A stretch of DNA of 64,000 bases from Ahaetulla prasina (lineage: Eukaryota > Chordata > Lepidosauria > Squamata > Colubridae): the NCBI RefSeq assembly GCF_028640845.1, contig NC_080540.1, forward strand, positions 229,818,794 to 229,882,793. Direction: 5' to 3'. Position numbers and translations under genes: made by a program. The number at the start of each line of letters is the position of its first letter. The first letter of the stretch is position 1. Shown piece by piece: positions 34,555 through 46,788 of the stretch. The notes under the pieces were generated by a model, which was not told where the DNA came from, ran no database searches, and saw only the letters and a list, made by a program, of their open reading frames with translations.

Positions 34555-34943
34555 GACGAGGCAAAAGAGACAATATACTAGCTAAAAAGGGAACAAAAAA
34601 ACCCAAGCACCTCTCTAACAGCAATCAGCACTCAGATCTGCATAGATTAACTCCAAGATTAACATCAGACCAACAATCAAGTAAAAAATTCCCCAATCAA
34701 GAAATTGCAAAGAAGTCAACAGTATACAGCCCAACCAAAGAATCTCTAAGAAAACATCCACCAACACTGACAGGGCAAGACACTAGAATATAAGCTGAGA
34801 GCAAACTCCACTCTTTACCAGCAGGAGAGTGGGGTGTATGAAAGATCTACAAGAAAACAAGCAAGCTCAGAGAGCACTAAGGATCCTTCATTTCAACCCT
34901 GAGCTACAAATATTCTCCTTTATTGGAAGATATATGTGTGATC

Positions 34944-35479
34944 TAATTATAGAATGGGTGTGTTGACTGATTTGGGAGTGTGAGTTGAGGGTGTTAAAGG
35001 TAAAGCCCAACTGAGTGGTTTTCCAATAGTGGACCTTGGGTATTGGTTATTTTGTTCTTTTATTATTATTTTATTATTGTGGTTAATTGAAAATATACAT
35101 TTCCAAGTTCACAGTAAGAATGAGTCGCTCCTGGCAAGAGAATGGATGATGTGGTGGTATTTTCAGGCAAAGGAAGATATGGGGGATGGCACATATTAGG
35201 CTGTTCCAAGAAACCCCCAAACTTGTAGCAAATTCAACTTTCACTTGAGATGCTCTATCTTGTGGACAAGTTGGCCAAAGGACCTTGTCACTACCAATCA
35301 GCCAACCAGTCTTTGCTAGCCTGCCTCAAGTGCCTAATGGATCAACTTCTAGTGAGCCTTTCAGAATTTCCACATGCTTAGTAGTGGCCTTATTCAAGAT
35401 AACAATGAGGGTGCTTACCACAAGGAAGCAGAGGATTTGGTGTACTGATGTAACAAAAACAGCCTTCTTTTAAACATAA
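34944..35479. other. Non-coding DNA, nothing recognised
   Basis: No supported feature was seen between the PLE and the LINE nest. Confidence 0.4.
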
Positions 35480-35985
35480 AAATAACTAAAGGCACCATTG
35501 TCGATTTCAGAAAAGGCAGGCACAGCCACACACCTCTGTGTGGTGATGGTTAGCAGCATCAAGTTTCTGGATGTGTAGCTAACGAGTAGGCTAGCTTGGA
35601 TGCTCAATAGTGAGACACTGGTGAAGCCAACACAGCAGTCCCTGTATTTTCTTTGTCGCATGAGAAAGTACATCTTCCTTCCCCTGTCATTCCCAGTTTC
35701 TATAGAGGAGGATCGAGAGCATTTTGTCATATTTCATTACTGTCTGGTTTAGAAGCATTACTGCTTCAGATAGGAAGGCAGTGCAGAGAGTGGTGAGGAA
35801 AGCAGAAAAGATTATTGGTAGTTCACTTCCTTCTATTCAGGATATAGCATATAAGCAATGCTTGAGCAGGGTCCACAGTATCCTCTGGGATGCTACACAT
35901 CCTCTTCACAACCTGTTTTCCTTGTTACCTTCTGGGAGAAGACTTGGCATCCAGAACATCCAGATTCAGTCACAGTTTTGAGTTC
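35480..35985 (+). mobile_element. Non-LTR retrotransposon, C-terminal coding part
   Basis: Frame 35724-35981 reads FITVWFRSITASDRKAVQRV, then VRKAEKIIGSSLPSIQDIAY and LLPSGRRLG, a C-terminal block shared by CR1/Rex1/Jockey-group reverse transcriptases. Upstream frames are broken. After the L1-like insert and the mariner-type element, a 3' end with AATTTCATTTTTAATATGGG and TGTCAATAAAGG (38470-38525) probably belongs to the same copy. Confidence 0.75.
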
Positions 35986-36002
35986 CATATAGCATCAACC
36001 TT

Positions 36003-36950
36003 TTTTTTTAAATCAAATTTTATTGATTTTTTTTCTTTCACACCCACCCACATATTTTATGAACAGAGTATTGACCATATTTCTTATACAACTTGTCATA
36101 TCCAAATACATTTTACATAGTTACAATTTCTGCCAAAATGTTCTTTTTCCATAATTTTAATCTTATCTTAATAGTTCTATGCTTATTATGTCCAAATCTT
36201 CTTCTGCCCTCAAATTCTAATTTCTCCATTTTTAATCATATATATTCTCTTTTAACTTTCATAGTAATTCATTCTTCATCCTGATAAGTTTAAACATATT
36301 CGGGGTTGCCTTTCTTCCATTTCATCTTTTTTGTTTTACAGCAATCCTTCTTCTCCCTCTCTTCTCTTTCTCCTTCTTCCCTTCTTTTATCCTTCCTGCT
36401 TTCTTCATTCGTCCTCTCCTACTCCTTCTCTATTTCTCCTTCCTTTCTCTCCCTCCTCCTTTCTTCCTTCCTATCTAACCTTCTCTCCTACTCTTATTTC
36501 CCCTCCCTTTCTTCCTCTACTTTTCCCTTTCTTCTATTCCTCTCTCTCCTTCCTCTCTTCTCCCTTCCTTCCATCTCCCTACTCCTTCTTCCTTTCTCTC
36601 TCTATTGCTGTATTCATTTTCAGTTCAATATTTTCCTCTATGGTGTCCAGGCAACCCCAATTTTTTCTCCATTTATTGAATATATTTCTCAGAGTCCCAT
36701 CACATTTTTAAATTATTAACAGTGTATTTCAACTTATTCCATTTTTACCTTAAAACCTTATAACTAAATTAACCTTTCACTTTTTATTTTCTTTCCCAAT
36801 TTCTTATTCCCACATCAATTAATTGTTCTTCTCATTTACCAGCATTTCAATTTTATATCTGTTTCAATTATTTTCACATTTGAACCACTCTATCTTTCAC
36901 ATTGCATCTGCTGATCCATTTTACAATAAACAATATACTTTTTTGCTTCT
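36003..36950 (-). mobile_element. L1-like LINE 3' fragment with 17-bp target duplication
   Basis: A T run at 36001-36010 (poly-A tail on the minus strand) leads into a CT-rich tract (36345-36610) that is GA-rich on the minus strand, like L1 3' UTRs. Both sides carry CATATAGCATCAACCTT (35986-36002 and 36951-36967), a perfect 17-bp duplication. The poly-pyrimidine frames 36306-36719 are not genes. Confidence 0.75.
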
Positions 36951-37052
36951 CATATAGCATCAACCTTGTGAACCCGCATGTCTTTCCTATGTATTCCAAA
37001 TGGACTGTGATTAATATTTATATGTGTATATGTGTATGTATGTATGTATGTA

Positions 37053-38409
37053 TTGTGTTTCTCCGAAAATGAGACCCAGTCTTATAGTTTTTTGGGCTTC
37101 AAAATAAGCACTAGGGAAACACAATTTCAGGGTGCTCAGCCTGGCTGGATGCCCCACCCCCTGGCATGTGCACAAGAGGTAGCAAGTACACAGGGACCGA
37201 TGGTATCCGGCAACAACTGCAGCCTGCCGGTCCCTTGGTTGGCGCATTCTGTGGCTGCGCAGCCCGCAAGCAGCAGATGGAGGCAGAGGTGTGTGTGGGG
37301 GGGAGGCAGGTGATCTGGACATGTAGCACAGGCCATGGAAAAGCTGAGTCAGTGGGCTGGAATAGGCAGGTGGCCGTGATAGGCTTCACACAGTGACACT
37401 GGCAGCAGATGGAAACAGAGGCGCAGGGCAGAAGGCAGGTGGTCCGGATGTGCCGCACAGGCTGCAGGCAAGCTGAGAGATGTGAAGATGATCCTCCCGT
37501 GGCTAACTGGTCACTCCAGCCCACCAACTCTCAGCTTTCCTATGGCCCAAATGGCGCGTCCAGATTGCCTGCCTTCCCCTCTGCGCTTCTGCCTCTGTCT
37601 GCTGCCAGTGCCGCCATGCAGAGACAAGCTGTCGTGTCCCACTCCTCCGCTGACGGCCGGGTCAGGGAAATCCGAATCAGGCTTGCCTCTGCAGCTCTGC
37701 CCAAAGTCCTAGCAAAGTCCTCAGAGCAGGCAGGAGACCAGTAAGTGACTTCAGCAAGATAAGTTCGACTTTTGCCTGACTCAGAGACTGCCAGAAAGCA
37801 GATCCTTTATATAGGCCATGGGGTGTGGCTCCATGACTCAGCACTCATTAAGGCCTGCCCCTCCCTTCCTTCTGTTGCCTCCGCCTATCCAATCTTCTGA
37901 TGCGAGGGTCACTCCAATCAGCTGTTGGTAATGAACCCTCCTCAGGCTCACATGCTGTGGAGGAGGGGGAGGGGTCTAGCTGCTCCGTTTGCCTGGGCAT
38001 GGAGTCAGGGCTGGGGCCGGGAGGTGCTCCTTCTTCTGCAGTTTGTCTGGGCATGGAGCCAGGACTGGGGCCGGGAGGCATACATTCCTCCATGTTCAGG
38101 AGCAGATAAGAAGGCCCCGGCTGCTCTGAGGGCGGGCAAGACACAACACAAGCCTCCTGCAGCCAGTTGCTGCTCCAGCCCACCAACTCTTGGGTTTCCA
38201 GCGGCCTGTGTGATATATCCAGATTATGTGCCTCTCCCCTGCCTCTGCCTGCTGCTTGGATAGGTAATTAATTAATCTGCGCTGCATGGGTTGCGGCTGC
38301 TGCTGGACACTATTGGCCTGCACACGCTCGCTGCCTCCTATGCTGGCCACGCCCAACCCTTTCACTAGGGCTTATTTTCAGGGTGGGTCTTATTTTCAGG
38401 GAAACACGG
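37053..38409. mobile_element. Mariner-type non-autonomous DNA transposon with nested LTR
   Basis: The terminal repeats TTGTGTTTCTCCGAAAATGA and its inverse (TTATTTTCAGGGAAACACGG) are flanked by TA (37051-37052 and 38410-38411). The interior holds several GC-rich inverted segments (37265-37490 against 37510-37610 and 38170-38260). A probable solo LTR lies inside at 37630-38098. No transposase is recognisable. Confidence 0.7.
37630..38098 (-). mobile_element. Probable solo LTR inside the mariner-type element
   Basis: On the minus strand it would start TGAACATGGAGG and end GGGACACGACA, with a TATA box CCTATATAAAGG (37805-37816) about 25 bp before a TCTGGCAGTCTCTGAGTC start-like region. No clear target duplication was found, so the exact ends are uncertain. 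Confidence 0.45.
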
Positions 38410-38530
38410 TAGCATGTATATGTGTATTTTGTATGGGTAGGTATATACTTTCTTTTGAGAGCAGACAACAGAATTTCATTTTTAATATGGGCGGTGTACT
38501 CATAGCAAAAAATGTCAATAAAGGTTACTT

Positions 38531-39287
38531 TATCTAATTGATTCCCAAATCTTGAGATAACTCTTTTGATATATGCAGTTCAAGAAATTGAAATAGTAGA
38601 AAATAAAATGTGTGCTTTTGACTTGAACTCTGTTTGTGTATCTGTGATAGACTACTCCCCTGTACCCGCATGTTTTGTGTGCTCATGCCTTTCACCCACT
38701 TTGAACATAATATGTGTGCAATTATCCCTTTATATGACTGGGAATATGAGTGATGTAAAGTGATCTACTGTAATGTTTCGGTGCCATGGGGTAGACAAAA
38801 TTGACATGAGTAAGTTTAGTATCTCTATTGGTAGTTTAATTTTAGGCAAATTCTAATTGCTCTTCAACATTACCTGGCAGATGCATACCTCTTCTGTTTA
38901 GGGGCAGCGTCTACTTGTGGCATTGATTGTTCTGCTACATAGTTTTAGAGTTCAACATGCAGAGTATATATGAACCATTTGGAGAAAAAAGTAGAGATTC
39001 TAGGGATGTTCTTTATCACTGTAGAGTAGCATAACAGAATCTTGAAAGCTTCTCAGAGGGTCTTTTTACCAAACAAAATCAAGGCAGGGTTATTTTGATT
39101 TTTTCCCCTCACATTTTCCACTTTATCAGGACTGAACTATAAGATGTACTTTCTTTTATGGAACCCTGTATTAGTTACTGATAAATTTCAAAGCGCAATT
39201 TAAAATGCTAAAGCCCACCCCCATGACTTGGCACCTGGATATCTACAGAACTGCCTAATTCCATTACACTGGCTCAATTATTAAATA
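38531..39287. other. Non-coding DNA, nothing recognised
   Basis: No supported frame or repeat boundary was seen. Confidence 0.4.
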
Positions 39288-39670
39288 CAGGTAGTCCTCG
39301 ACTTACAACCATTCCTTTGGTGACCGTTTGAAGTTACAACGGCACTGAAAAAAGTGACTTATGACCATTGTTCACACTTATGACAGTTGCAGCATCCTCA
39401 TAGTCAAGTAATCAAAATTCAGACGCTTGGCAACTGACTCTTATTTATGATGTTTGCAGTGTCCCAAGGTCACTGACAAGCACTGACAAGCAAAGTCAAT
39501 GGGGAAGCCAGATTCACTTAGCAACGGTGTTACTAACTTAACAACTGCAGTGATTCACTTAGCCATATGGCAAGAAAGATCATAAAACAGGGCAAAACTC
39601 ATTTAACAACTGTCTTACTTAGCAACAGAAATTCGGACCTCAATTATGATAATAACTCGAGAACTACCTG
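39288..39670. mobile_element. Tc1/mariner-type MITE, 383 bp
   Basis: The ends are CAGGTAGTCCTCGACTTA and AACTCGAGAACTACCTG, with TA on the left and CA on the right as a worn TA duplication. Interior phrases such as AAGTCAATGGGGAAGCCAG recur in four other copies in the window. Confidence 0.88.
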
Positions 39671-39674
39671 CACT

Positions 39675-40055
39675 GAGGGAATAAAGGCTATTGGTTCCAC
39701 ACTTCCAAAAAGGAAGAACCGCCAAAGGCAGACAGCAAGGCTTCCCTATACAGTAGTGGCATCTTTGCTTTGGAATGGCCTTCCATTGAAAAATTGGACT
39801 CCCCTCCTCCCTACTGGCTTCCTACTGGAAGCTTTAAAAACTGAATTATTGTAAAGAGCATTTTCATGATTTGTTGACTTAATTTATTACACCATTTTTT
39901 GGTTTCATTTTCTTTTACTTATTGTCATTTATGTTGGCATTATATGGAGATGTTTAAATTATCATTTTGCTATATTCATTGTAAGCTGCCAAGAGTTGAT
40001 TGATTCTGGGGGGTATGAATCCAATAAGTAAATAAAGAATAAATAAAACAAACTT
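39675..40055 (+). mobile_element. L2-like LINE 3' end
   Basis: It reads GTGGCATCTTTGCTTTGGAATG, then TTTAAAAACTGAATTATTG, the last coding block, and then AGCTGCCAAGAGTTGATTGA and an AATAAA-rich tail. It is next to the MITE, which probably inserted in it. Confidence 0.6.
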
Positions 40056-41979
40056 GACTTGGTTCCAAGAAAAAGCAACGAACAGGTCAAAGATACCTAT
40101 AATAAATGTGCAAATTATTCGTAATAGAATTTAAAATTGCTGATTTAGAAATTCCCAGCCAAAAAAGTCACATTTCAACCTAGGTCCATCTCAGGAAGGT
40201 TTTTAAAAAAGCCAAACTAATTTAAAGCCAATTATTCAAAGTTGACAATATTCAAAGATGTTTCCCTCAAAATAAGAAATCACCTGATAATAAATCCAAT
40301 CTGGCTTTTGAGCTCATGGCAATAAGGCCAAGCGCTTATTTCAGGGTTCAAAAAAATATAAGACAGGGTCTTATTTTCAGGAAACATGGTATTTTTTCAC
40401 AAAGGAACTTATTATGGTCAGTGTTCACAAAGTAGAAGAGCTTCATTAAAGAAATGTAACAAGCCACTAGTCATCTACATGTCATAGATACTATTTTTCT
40501 ATTCCTCTCAGTTATCCCATACGCAGAATCCTGAGCTAATTAAGTCCACCTTACTTCTTAAATAAGTGCTTATTTCTCTTATTGTTTGATTAACAAAGCT
40601 AGATACTAAAATAATTTATTTTGGATGGGTTCCCTAGAACACTTCACCATATACGTAAGGATTGTAAGTAAGTAACTAAATATATATTTTTCAAATGATT
40701 TTTGCCTATTATGGATGGTTATGCTTGTGGGTCTGTACACTACTATCTAAAGAGATCAGAATCAATAGACACTAAAACCTGCAATGCAGCAATATTACTG
40801 ATAGAAAAAATGGGCAATATGATAGGCAATATGAGAAAAATGTGTCAGTTTCTCAAGGAAGCAGTATGTTTTTTAGAGTTGCCTCCTCCTGGCTATCTTT
40901 TCAGTTTATATTCAACTGGTCAATCTACGAATATGTTTCTTTCACTACTTCTCTAAAATGCTAGCTTCGCAATTGACAGAAGGCAAAACAACGGTCAAAA
41001 GACTCTTAAATTAAGCCAAATCCATTAGGGCTAAATAGAAATGTAGCTTCAAGCTAGAATAGTACTATGCCTCTATGAATTACAGGATACATACTCTATG
41101 TAGTTCCACTATTCTTATTTACCAGCCATTTGAATTTCAGATATTTTAATTCAAATTTTACACCCTATATACAGCTATTTTACAGCCACCATAATAGTGA
41201 TGTTAATGTTTTATCAATTTATATCTATAACAATTTATAGCAGCAAATAACTGGCAGCACTTTACTTGAGAAAATGGGAATGTTAGTGCATAACAAGACT
41301 TGATGTAAAATAAGTACCATAGTGGGTACCACGGAAGTCACACCATAGTGGTTCCAGCTTTGATTTTCCAGCTTCCCTTTCTCCCCAGCTGGTACAGCAA
41401 CTATTTTTTTCAGTAACCATGGTTTTCTTCTTGTTAATAAAATAAAGAGCGAGACATAGACATAGACTAACAGATCAGAGCCACTGTAGTTTATCTCTTT
41501 CCCAACTCTGAAAAGTGTGTGTGTGTGTGTGTAGATAGATTATTAAAAACTCAAAAGCATTAGAGACACTGTTGAAGGGGTGGATATGATTGCTTAACTA
41601 TGAACCACCTAGGTTCACATGAAGAGGAATACTGATGCCATCATTGGATCAGATAAGCCCAATCTAGGCTACAGATTGCCATAAATATAATTTCATTCAT
41701 TACCTCAATTCCACTGACATCCTAATGCAGCAACAATATGATTGTGTATCATGCAAATCAGATAAGGAATTTAAGTTTTTCACTGAGCAATTCATAACTG
41801 AAAGCTTGAATATGAAGTATGTGTCTTACTATCTTAGGAAGAAACCAATTCAACAGGTGATTCTTTTTTTCACATTTACTGGATACCTCAGAGTATGGTT
41901 AAAATATCTTGTTATTAACTTTATTATATTAATGTGCAAAGGGACACTTTCTCATATTATACAAACTTGTGTTTCTGTT
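40056..41979. other. AT-rich non-coding DNA, nothing recognised
   Basis: Only a GT run (41514-41532) and chance frames were seen. A scrap GGGTCTTATTTTCAGGAAAC near 40367 is the end of the mariner-type family at 37053. Confidence 0.4.
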
Positions 41980-42281
41980 GCCCTCAAACCTAACAGGCTC
42001 TGTATGGAGAAAAATAAACTCATATTCCACCCCTCCAAGACTGAACTATTGTACATCAATAGCGATCAAATTGCGGAGGGGAGGCATGGTCCCCTTAAGA
42101 GTTGGTACGTGACTTGGGGATCTTAGATTATTTTACTGTTTAAGCAAGAGTGAAGGACTGTTCCTGAGTTTTGGCTGAGGCAACTGCTCAATTTTGGTAT
42201 ATCTCAGGATACTTTAATGATGGTTATTGTAATGCACTCCATATGGGGCAGCCTTTCAAGACAATCTGAAAACTGTAACTA
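41980..42281 (+). mobile_element. L2-like LINE, left part (split by MITE)
   Basis: The plus frame has CMEKNKLIFHPSKTELLYIN, then further on FNDGYCNALHMGQPFKTI, two L2 reverse-transcriptase C-terminal blocks. The copy resumes after the MITE at 42667. Confidence 0.75.
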
Positions 42282-42666
42282 CAAGTAGCTTTTGATTTAT
42301 GATCACACTTAGGACTGGAACTTCCATCGGGAAGTAATGCAGCTGTTAGGTAAATTGTGCCTAATTCTACAACTTTTTTGCCGAAATTGGTAACAAATCA
42401 CCACAGTGAATCATGCAGTTGTTAAGCAAATCTGGCTCCTCCCACTGACTTTACTTGTCAGAAAATCCATGGGAAACCCACAAATGGTGATTAACTGACC
42501 TTGGGATGCTGCAACTGTTGTAAATATATGCTAGTTGCCAAGTGTCCAAATTCTGATCCCTTGACTTCAGGGATACTGTGATGGTTGCAAGTTCGAGTAA
42601 GTCACTTTTTTCACTGCTGTTGTAACTTCAAATGGTTATTAACAAATGTAAACCAAGAACTACCTG
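42282..42666. mobile_element. Tc1/mariner-type MITE, 385 bp
   Basis: The ends are CAAGTAGCTTTTGATTTA and AACCAAGAACTACCTG, flanked by TA on both sides (42280-42281 and 42667-42668). It is inserted in an L2 copy between codons for the conserved blocks FKTI and VQNATVRLL. Confidence 0.85.
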
Positions 42667-43250
42667 TAGTTCAGAATGCAACAGTGAGATTGTTAGCTAG
42701 TTAATCCAGCTATTGCAGGGTAACGCTTCTTCTGAAGTCACTATAGTAACTATTAATCAGCTTCCAGACCAATTCTGAAATGCTGGTAGCTATCTCTAAA
42801 GTTCTGTATGGTGTTACACCAGCTTAAACCACACACTGCTTTGTCAGAACTAAATCTGCTCATTGGTGAAAATAACTTGGCAAGACCCGTTAAGAGTTCT
42901 GTCCCCAGCTGAAGTGAGAATATGCACAGAATGATAGGTCTTCTTCTAGGGTCCCCATACTTTTACCACAGAAGTCTGTAAAGTTTCTTCCCTCATACAT
43001 TCCAGATCTTTAAGAGCAATTTTATTTCACCATGTCTTCAACCTTAATTAAGTTTAATTCACCTTGGGGAAGGGTTGATTTATTATTTAATTTCTTACTA
43101 ACAGACTTGCATACTAGCTGTTTTATGTTCTTACAATTTGATTTATTATTATTGCTGCTTTTATCATTTTAATATGTTGTAAACTACTCAGGATCTTTTG
43201 TTTTGGATGGGCTGGCTATGAAAACTGTTAAATAAATGAATAAAATATTT
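42667..43250 (+). mobile_element. L2-like LINE, right part
   Basis: It starts with VQNATVRLLA in the plus frame, followed by decayed coding sequence and a 3' UTR ending CTATGAAAACTGTTAAATAAA at 43208-43240. Confidence 0.7.
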
Positions 43251-45280
43251 TCTGGCTTTGTTTTGAAATATTAAGTTTTGTATTATATTATTAAAATCAA
43301 TACAATTTATTAAAAACATACCTTTGAATTATATACCCGAATTTGGAAGAACTATATGAATTATGAAGGACACTGTCCATAGGGAAGAGAGTAAAAATAC
43401 CACTTTAGTGTTGAAAAGAGCAGAACTCCAAATTCTCTATCTTGGATTACTAATAGATATTTGCTTTCTATTTATCAGTTGGCTCTCTATTGACTTAATG
43501 GAAAGACTGATCAATATTATTTTGTGTAGACAGGGTTTAATTATGTATTTTAAAACTAGGTTAATGATTTCTCATTTGCATAGGAATGGTCTTCTTACTT
43601 CTTCTATTTTTTCTTTTTCCATATATTTAAGAATGAAAATTCATTTTTTTAAAAATTGTCTGGTTTTTTTTCTCAGCAAAATTACAAAATATTTAATGGT
43701 TATAAACAGAAACACAGTAGGTGAAGCTCTCTCAAATATGGCATTTTCACAAAGGCTTTAATTTGCTGGATTTCTGCTAGTCACTCAGCTAGTGAAGGCA
43801 AGCTCAAGCAATACAAAATAACCTAACAAGCTTGCTAAATGCTTTCTCTTGCCTTCTTTAATTCTGTGACCTCTGGATTGGTCATAGCAGCTGGAGAATT
43901 ATAGGATTTGCTCCAACATACCTGGACAGCATCAACTGAAGAATACTGGTCTATTAATTCATAAAATATCTAAATCCTGATATATGAAGGACATTTGTAT
44001 TATATTATTAAATGAATGAGAGAAGCATATGCAAATATAAACTAACAAAATAAATGGTAAATATTATTGTGCTGCATTTGTTTTCAGAACACCATTGGCT
44101 GATGACTCTTTTAAAACAGTTGTGATAAAGAGTTCTAATACACTAAACACAAGTCTAAAACATATCTTAAAATTAAAATACAATCAAGCCATAAATAAGA
44201 CTACAAACCTCAAATAAGGTCAGTCATAGAAAGAAAATAATCCATAGGATCTAACGTACCTTTATCTTTATGCACACTTACTCAAAAATAAGTCCTGCGT
44301 TTATCAGAACATACAGCAAGTAGATGTGATTAAGACTGCAGCTATCCAGCACAAGTCTATACATTTTTATTCAAAAATAAGTAGTGCTGTGTCCAATGGG
44401 CTGTAGTCCCAGGAAAGCATATGTAGTGTTTCAGCTCCATTTCCTATGTCGTGGAATGAAGAAGCAAGCACATCATACAAATCTGGATTGATATGAAAAA
44501 GAAAAAATCATACCACTAAAATATGTTTAGTACCTTTTTTCAATTTCTCAATCTCAGATAAATATGACAGTGTGGCATATATGCCTTTACAAGGTGAGCA
44601 GCAAAAGGTACAAACATTGAGGAAAAATATCTCATTTTCATAGCCGTGCAGGAGAATATTAAGGCTCCATGAAAAAGACTACATATAGTTGCCATTACAG
44701 GAGTTTATGAAATATATAAACAAAGATATGTCCAAAAGCCTACTGATGGATAAGCAGATATATACTTGGATGCATATCTCAATACGAAGAGCATCCTTCA
44801 AGGTTAGAGATTTGTGCTACTTAACTGATTTACTCCTTTGTAGTTATTTAAACCTAATTTGCAAGATTAGTAGAGGAAAGGGTTAAGATAAGCTTTTTGT
44901 TAATTCTTTGCAAGATGTTAAAGCTCATATGGCACTTTAAAAATTTTAACTTTCACTTGGAGAAAGAGTGCTAAATTCATCTTCTCAATAAGCCTTGGAG
45001 AAAAAATGAGAAAGCACTAAAACGAAGCTTCTAGTCACTTCCCGGGTACTTAATTTATCACCTCAGCAGTAAAATAAATGGTCAAATACTCAAGTCACAG
45101 CCACCTCCACAAGAAACAGGTTAAAATATATACACAACAGTTTCAGCATAACACTGAATAAAAAAGCAGTACTGGGCTGCACCATTATATGTTCAGATGC
45201 CGTTTTTTAAGAAAGAGGCCAAGGCACTTTCTGTCCCCCTGAAGGGGCAAATGTCAGCAGGTACACTCTCTGCAAGTCAG
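43251..45280. other. AT-rich DNA with an unclassified dispersed repeat
   Basis: 44262-44425 holds a recurrent-looking motif (CAAAAATAAGTCCTGCG and later TCCAATGGGCTGTAGTCCC) that resembles a known squamate interspersed repeat by memory only. Elsewhere nothing is recognised. Confidence 0.35.
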
Positions 45281-45439
45281 CATGTCGATAGTGATAAATA
45301 CGATCAAGAACCCAAGCAGATGGCAAGAGGAGGAGGAGGAGGAAGGTGGTCCTCCAGGAAGCAAGAGATTTAGAAGGAGAACCAGCAGCGCCCCCTTCAG
45401 AAAAAAAAAATACCCCTCAGGACCTCCTCCCCATTTGCC

Positions 45440-46640
45440 ATGTGTAAGTAGTACCCTGTTGCGATTTGCCACTCCCCACCTCTCCCTACACGCAGAAATC
45501 CAAGCAACCGCGGGCACCTTCCGCCCACCGAGCGAGCTTCGTGTCTCGACCACCTTTCCGAATAAACACGCGCGTCATTCACCGCCTCGGTTTTCCACCG
45601 CAGGCAGGCGAAGTCGCCCCTCGCCTCGCCTTGCCTCGCCATCCCCATCCCCAAGGCAGCTTTATTCCTCCCTTCCGTCACCCTGAAGCCTCACAACGTC
45701 TCCTCGCCGCCGCCGCCGCCGCCTCCCTCACAAGTTCCAAGCGCTCGCCCGGGACTGCCCGACTGTTGAATCCGGCGGCCGCCCCGTCCTTCTCGCCCCC
45801 TTTCTCTTGTCGCATCAAGTTGGGAAGGAGGGGAAAGAGCGAGCCTGTGGCTCCACGGGGGAAGAGGACGCGGGAACCGGCGGGGAGGGGAAGGGAGGAT
45901 TCTGTGGAAAGCGACTCTTAAGCCCCCCGTTCACACAGGTTAGATGACACACGCAATGTGGCGCGTGCACCTCCTCCGCCCAGCCAGGGCCTCTCGCTCG
46001 ATAAGTCGCGGCGGATCCGGCCGAGCTTTTCCGCCCTTCGCGCTCGGCCGCCGGCTTCAGCAAACCTTGCGGGATGATTTTTCTGTCCCTCCTCGGCTGC
46101 AAGGAGCTCCGGGCATCCCGCCCCATCCCCCCACGCAGACAGCAGCCGCCGCCTTTTCCCTACCTTCCTCTCCGCGCCTTTGCGCCAAAGCCACGCGCGA
46201 CACACAGCAGCCGCAGCGGGTCTGGCTGGGATGCGGATGGCGGGAGCGGCGGCGGTGGCGGCAGCAGCAGCAACAGCAACGCAGTGGCAGGCAGGAAACC
46301 TGGGAAGCCGCTTTCCCTTCAGCCGCTAGTCCGGCCTCCCGCTCCACCATCTTCCTCCGCCTCTTCTCGCTCCTCCTCGGCTCAGCCCGGCAGCCATCCG
46401 CGACAGCGCCTCTTTCTGCCCCCGCCTCCCGCGCCTCCTTCAGCCCGCCTCCGAAGCTCCCCCGTGACTCCGGTGTGGCGACCAGGCCCGCAGCTCCGCC
46501 GGCGGGCGCTTCGCTTCGAGCGGCGCCACGGAAACGGAGGAGCGGCCTGAGGGCTTTTTTTCCTCAGGCGGCGGAGGTGGCGTTTTTATCCACGGGAGGG
46601 AAGGAAGGCAAATCTCCGACCCGCGGATCTCTCTTCGGGA
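45440..46640. promoter_or_regulatory. CpG island, candidate host promoter and first exon
   Basis: This is the only long GC- and CpG-rich block in the window, with dense CG dinucleotides, CCGCC/GGCGG boxes, a (GCC)n run at 45706-45722 and a CGGCGG/CAG-rich run at 46244-46280. The flanks on both sides are AT-rich, and no transposon ends mark it. Such islands usually mark housekeeping or developmental promoters. The many long frames through it are expected from low stop-codon frequency and are not evidence of coding. On the minus strand an ATG at 46350 lies in good context (GAAGATGG) and is followed by MVEREAGLAAEGKAASQ and a possible donor (CAG|GTTTCC at 46300/46299). On the plus strand nothing is equally placed. 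The gene is not identified. Confidence 0.7.
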
Positions 46641-46788
46641 TGTTGAAAAAGAAGCGGTTCTCTTATTGTGGCTTCGGTTGCTGGGTTGCAAGCCTTTATA
46701 GGTCTGAAGTAATGAATTTCTCTGAGGATGTGCAGAGGCCGCTTCCCTGTCTCTGAGTGTACATTAAGGTTACAGGGTTACAGGGTTA

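Larger units (their letters stand above)
33454..34924 (+). mobile_element. Second Penelope-like element (PLE copy 2), interrupted by a hAT element
   Basis: It is flanked by a 19-bp target duplication differing at one base (GGAAGATATATGTGGGATC at 33435-33453 and the same with TGTGTG at 34925-34943). The ends are inverted pieces of one repeat (CTTGCTTGTTTTCTTGCAAA at 33471 and its inverse at 34850). The interval 33505-33745 encodes the C-terminal part of a PLE protein of a family different from copy 1. A hAT derivative (33755-34554) is inserted in it. 34555-34800 is the 3' part. Strongly 5'-truncated. Confidence 0.82.

Noticed and set aside
36306..36719. Ser/Leu-rich frames of 126-137 codons
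   Set aside because: They are translations of a pyrimidine-rich tract in an L1-like 3' fragment.
37011..38365. Cys/Pro-rich frames on both strands, up to 138 codons
   Set aside because: They lie in repeated inverted segments of the mariner-type element and its LTR; the mirror-image frames show they are structural artefacts.
43363..43761. 132-codon plus-strand frame
   Set aside because: Its AT-driven composition (Ile/Leu/Phe/Lys), lack of motifs and absence of splice or start context suggest chance.
45282..46756. Long overlapping frames up to 270 codons in the CpG island
   Set aside because: GC-rich DNA has few stops; several frames on both strands are open at once and none shows a recognisable domain, so only a promoter call is made.
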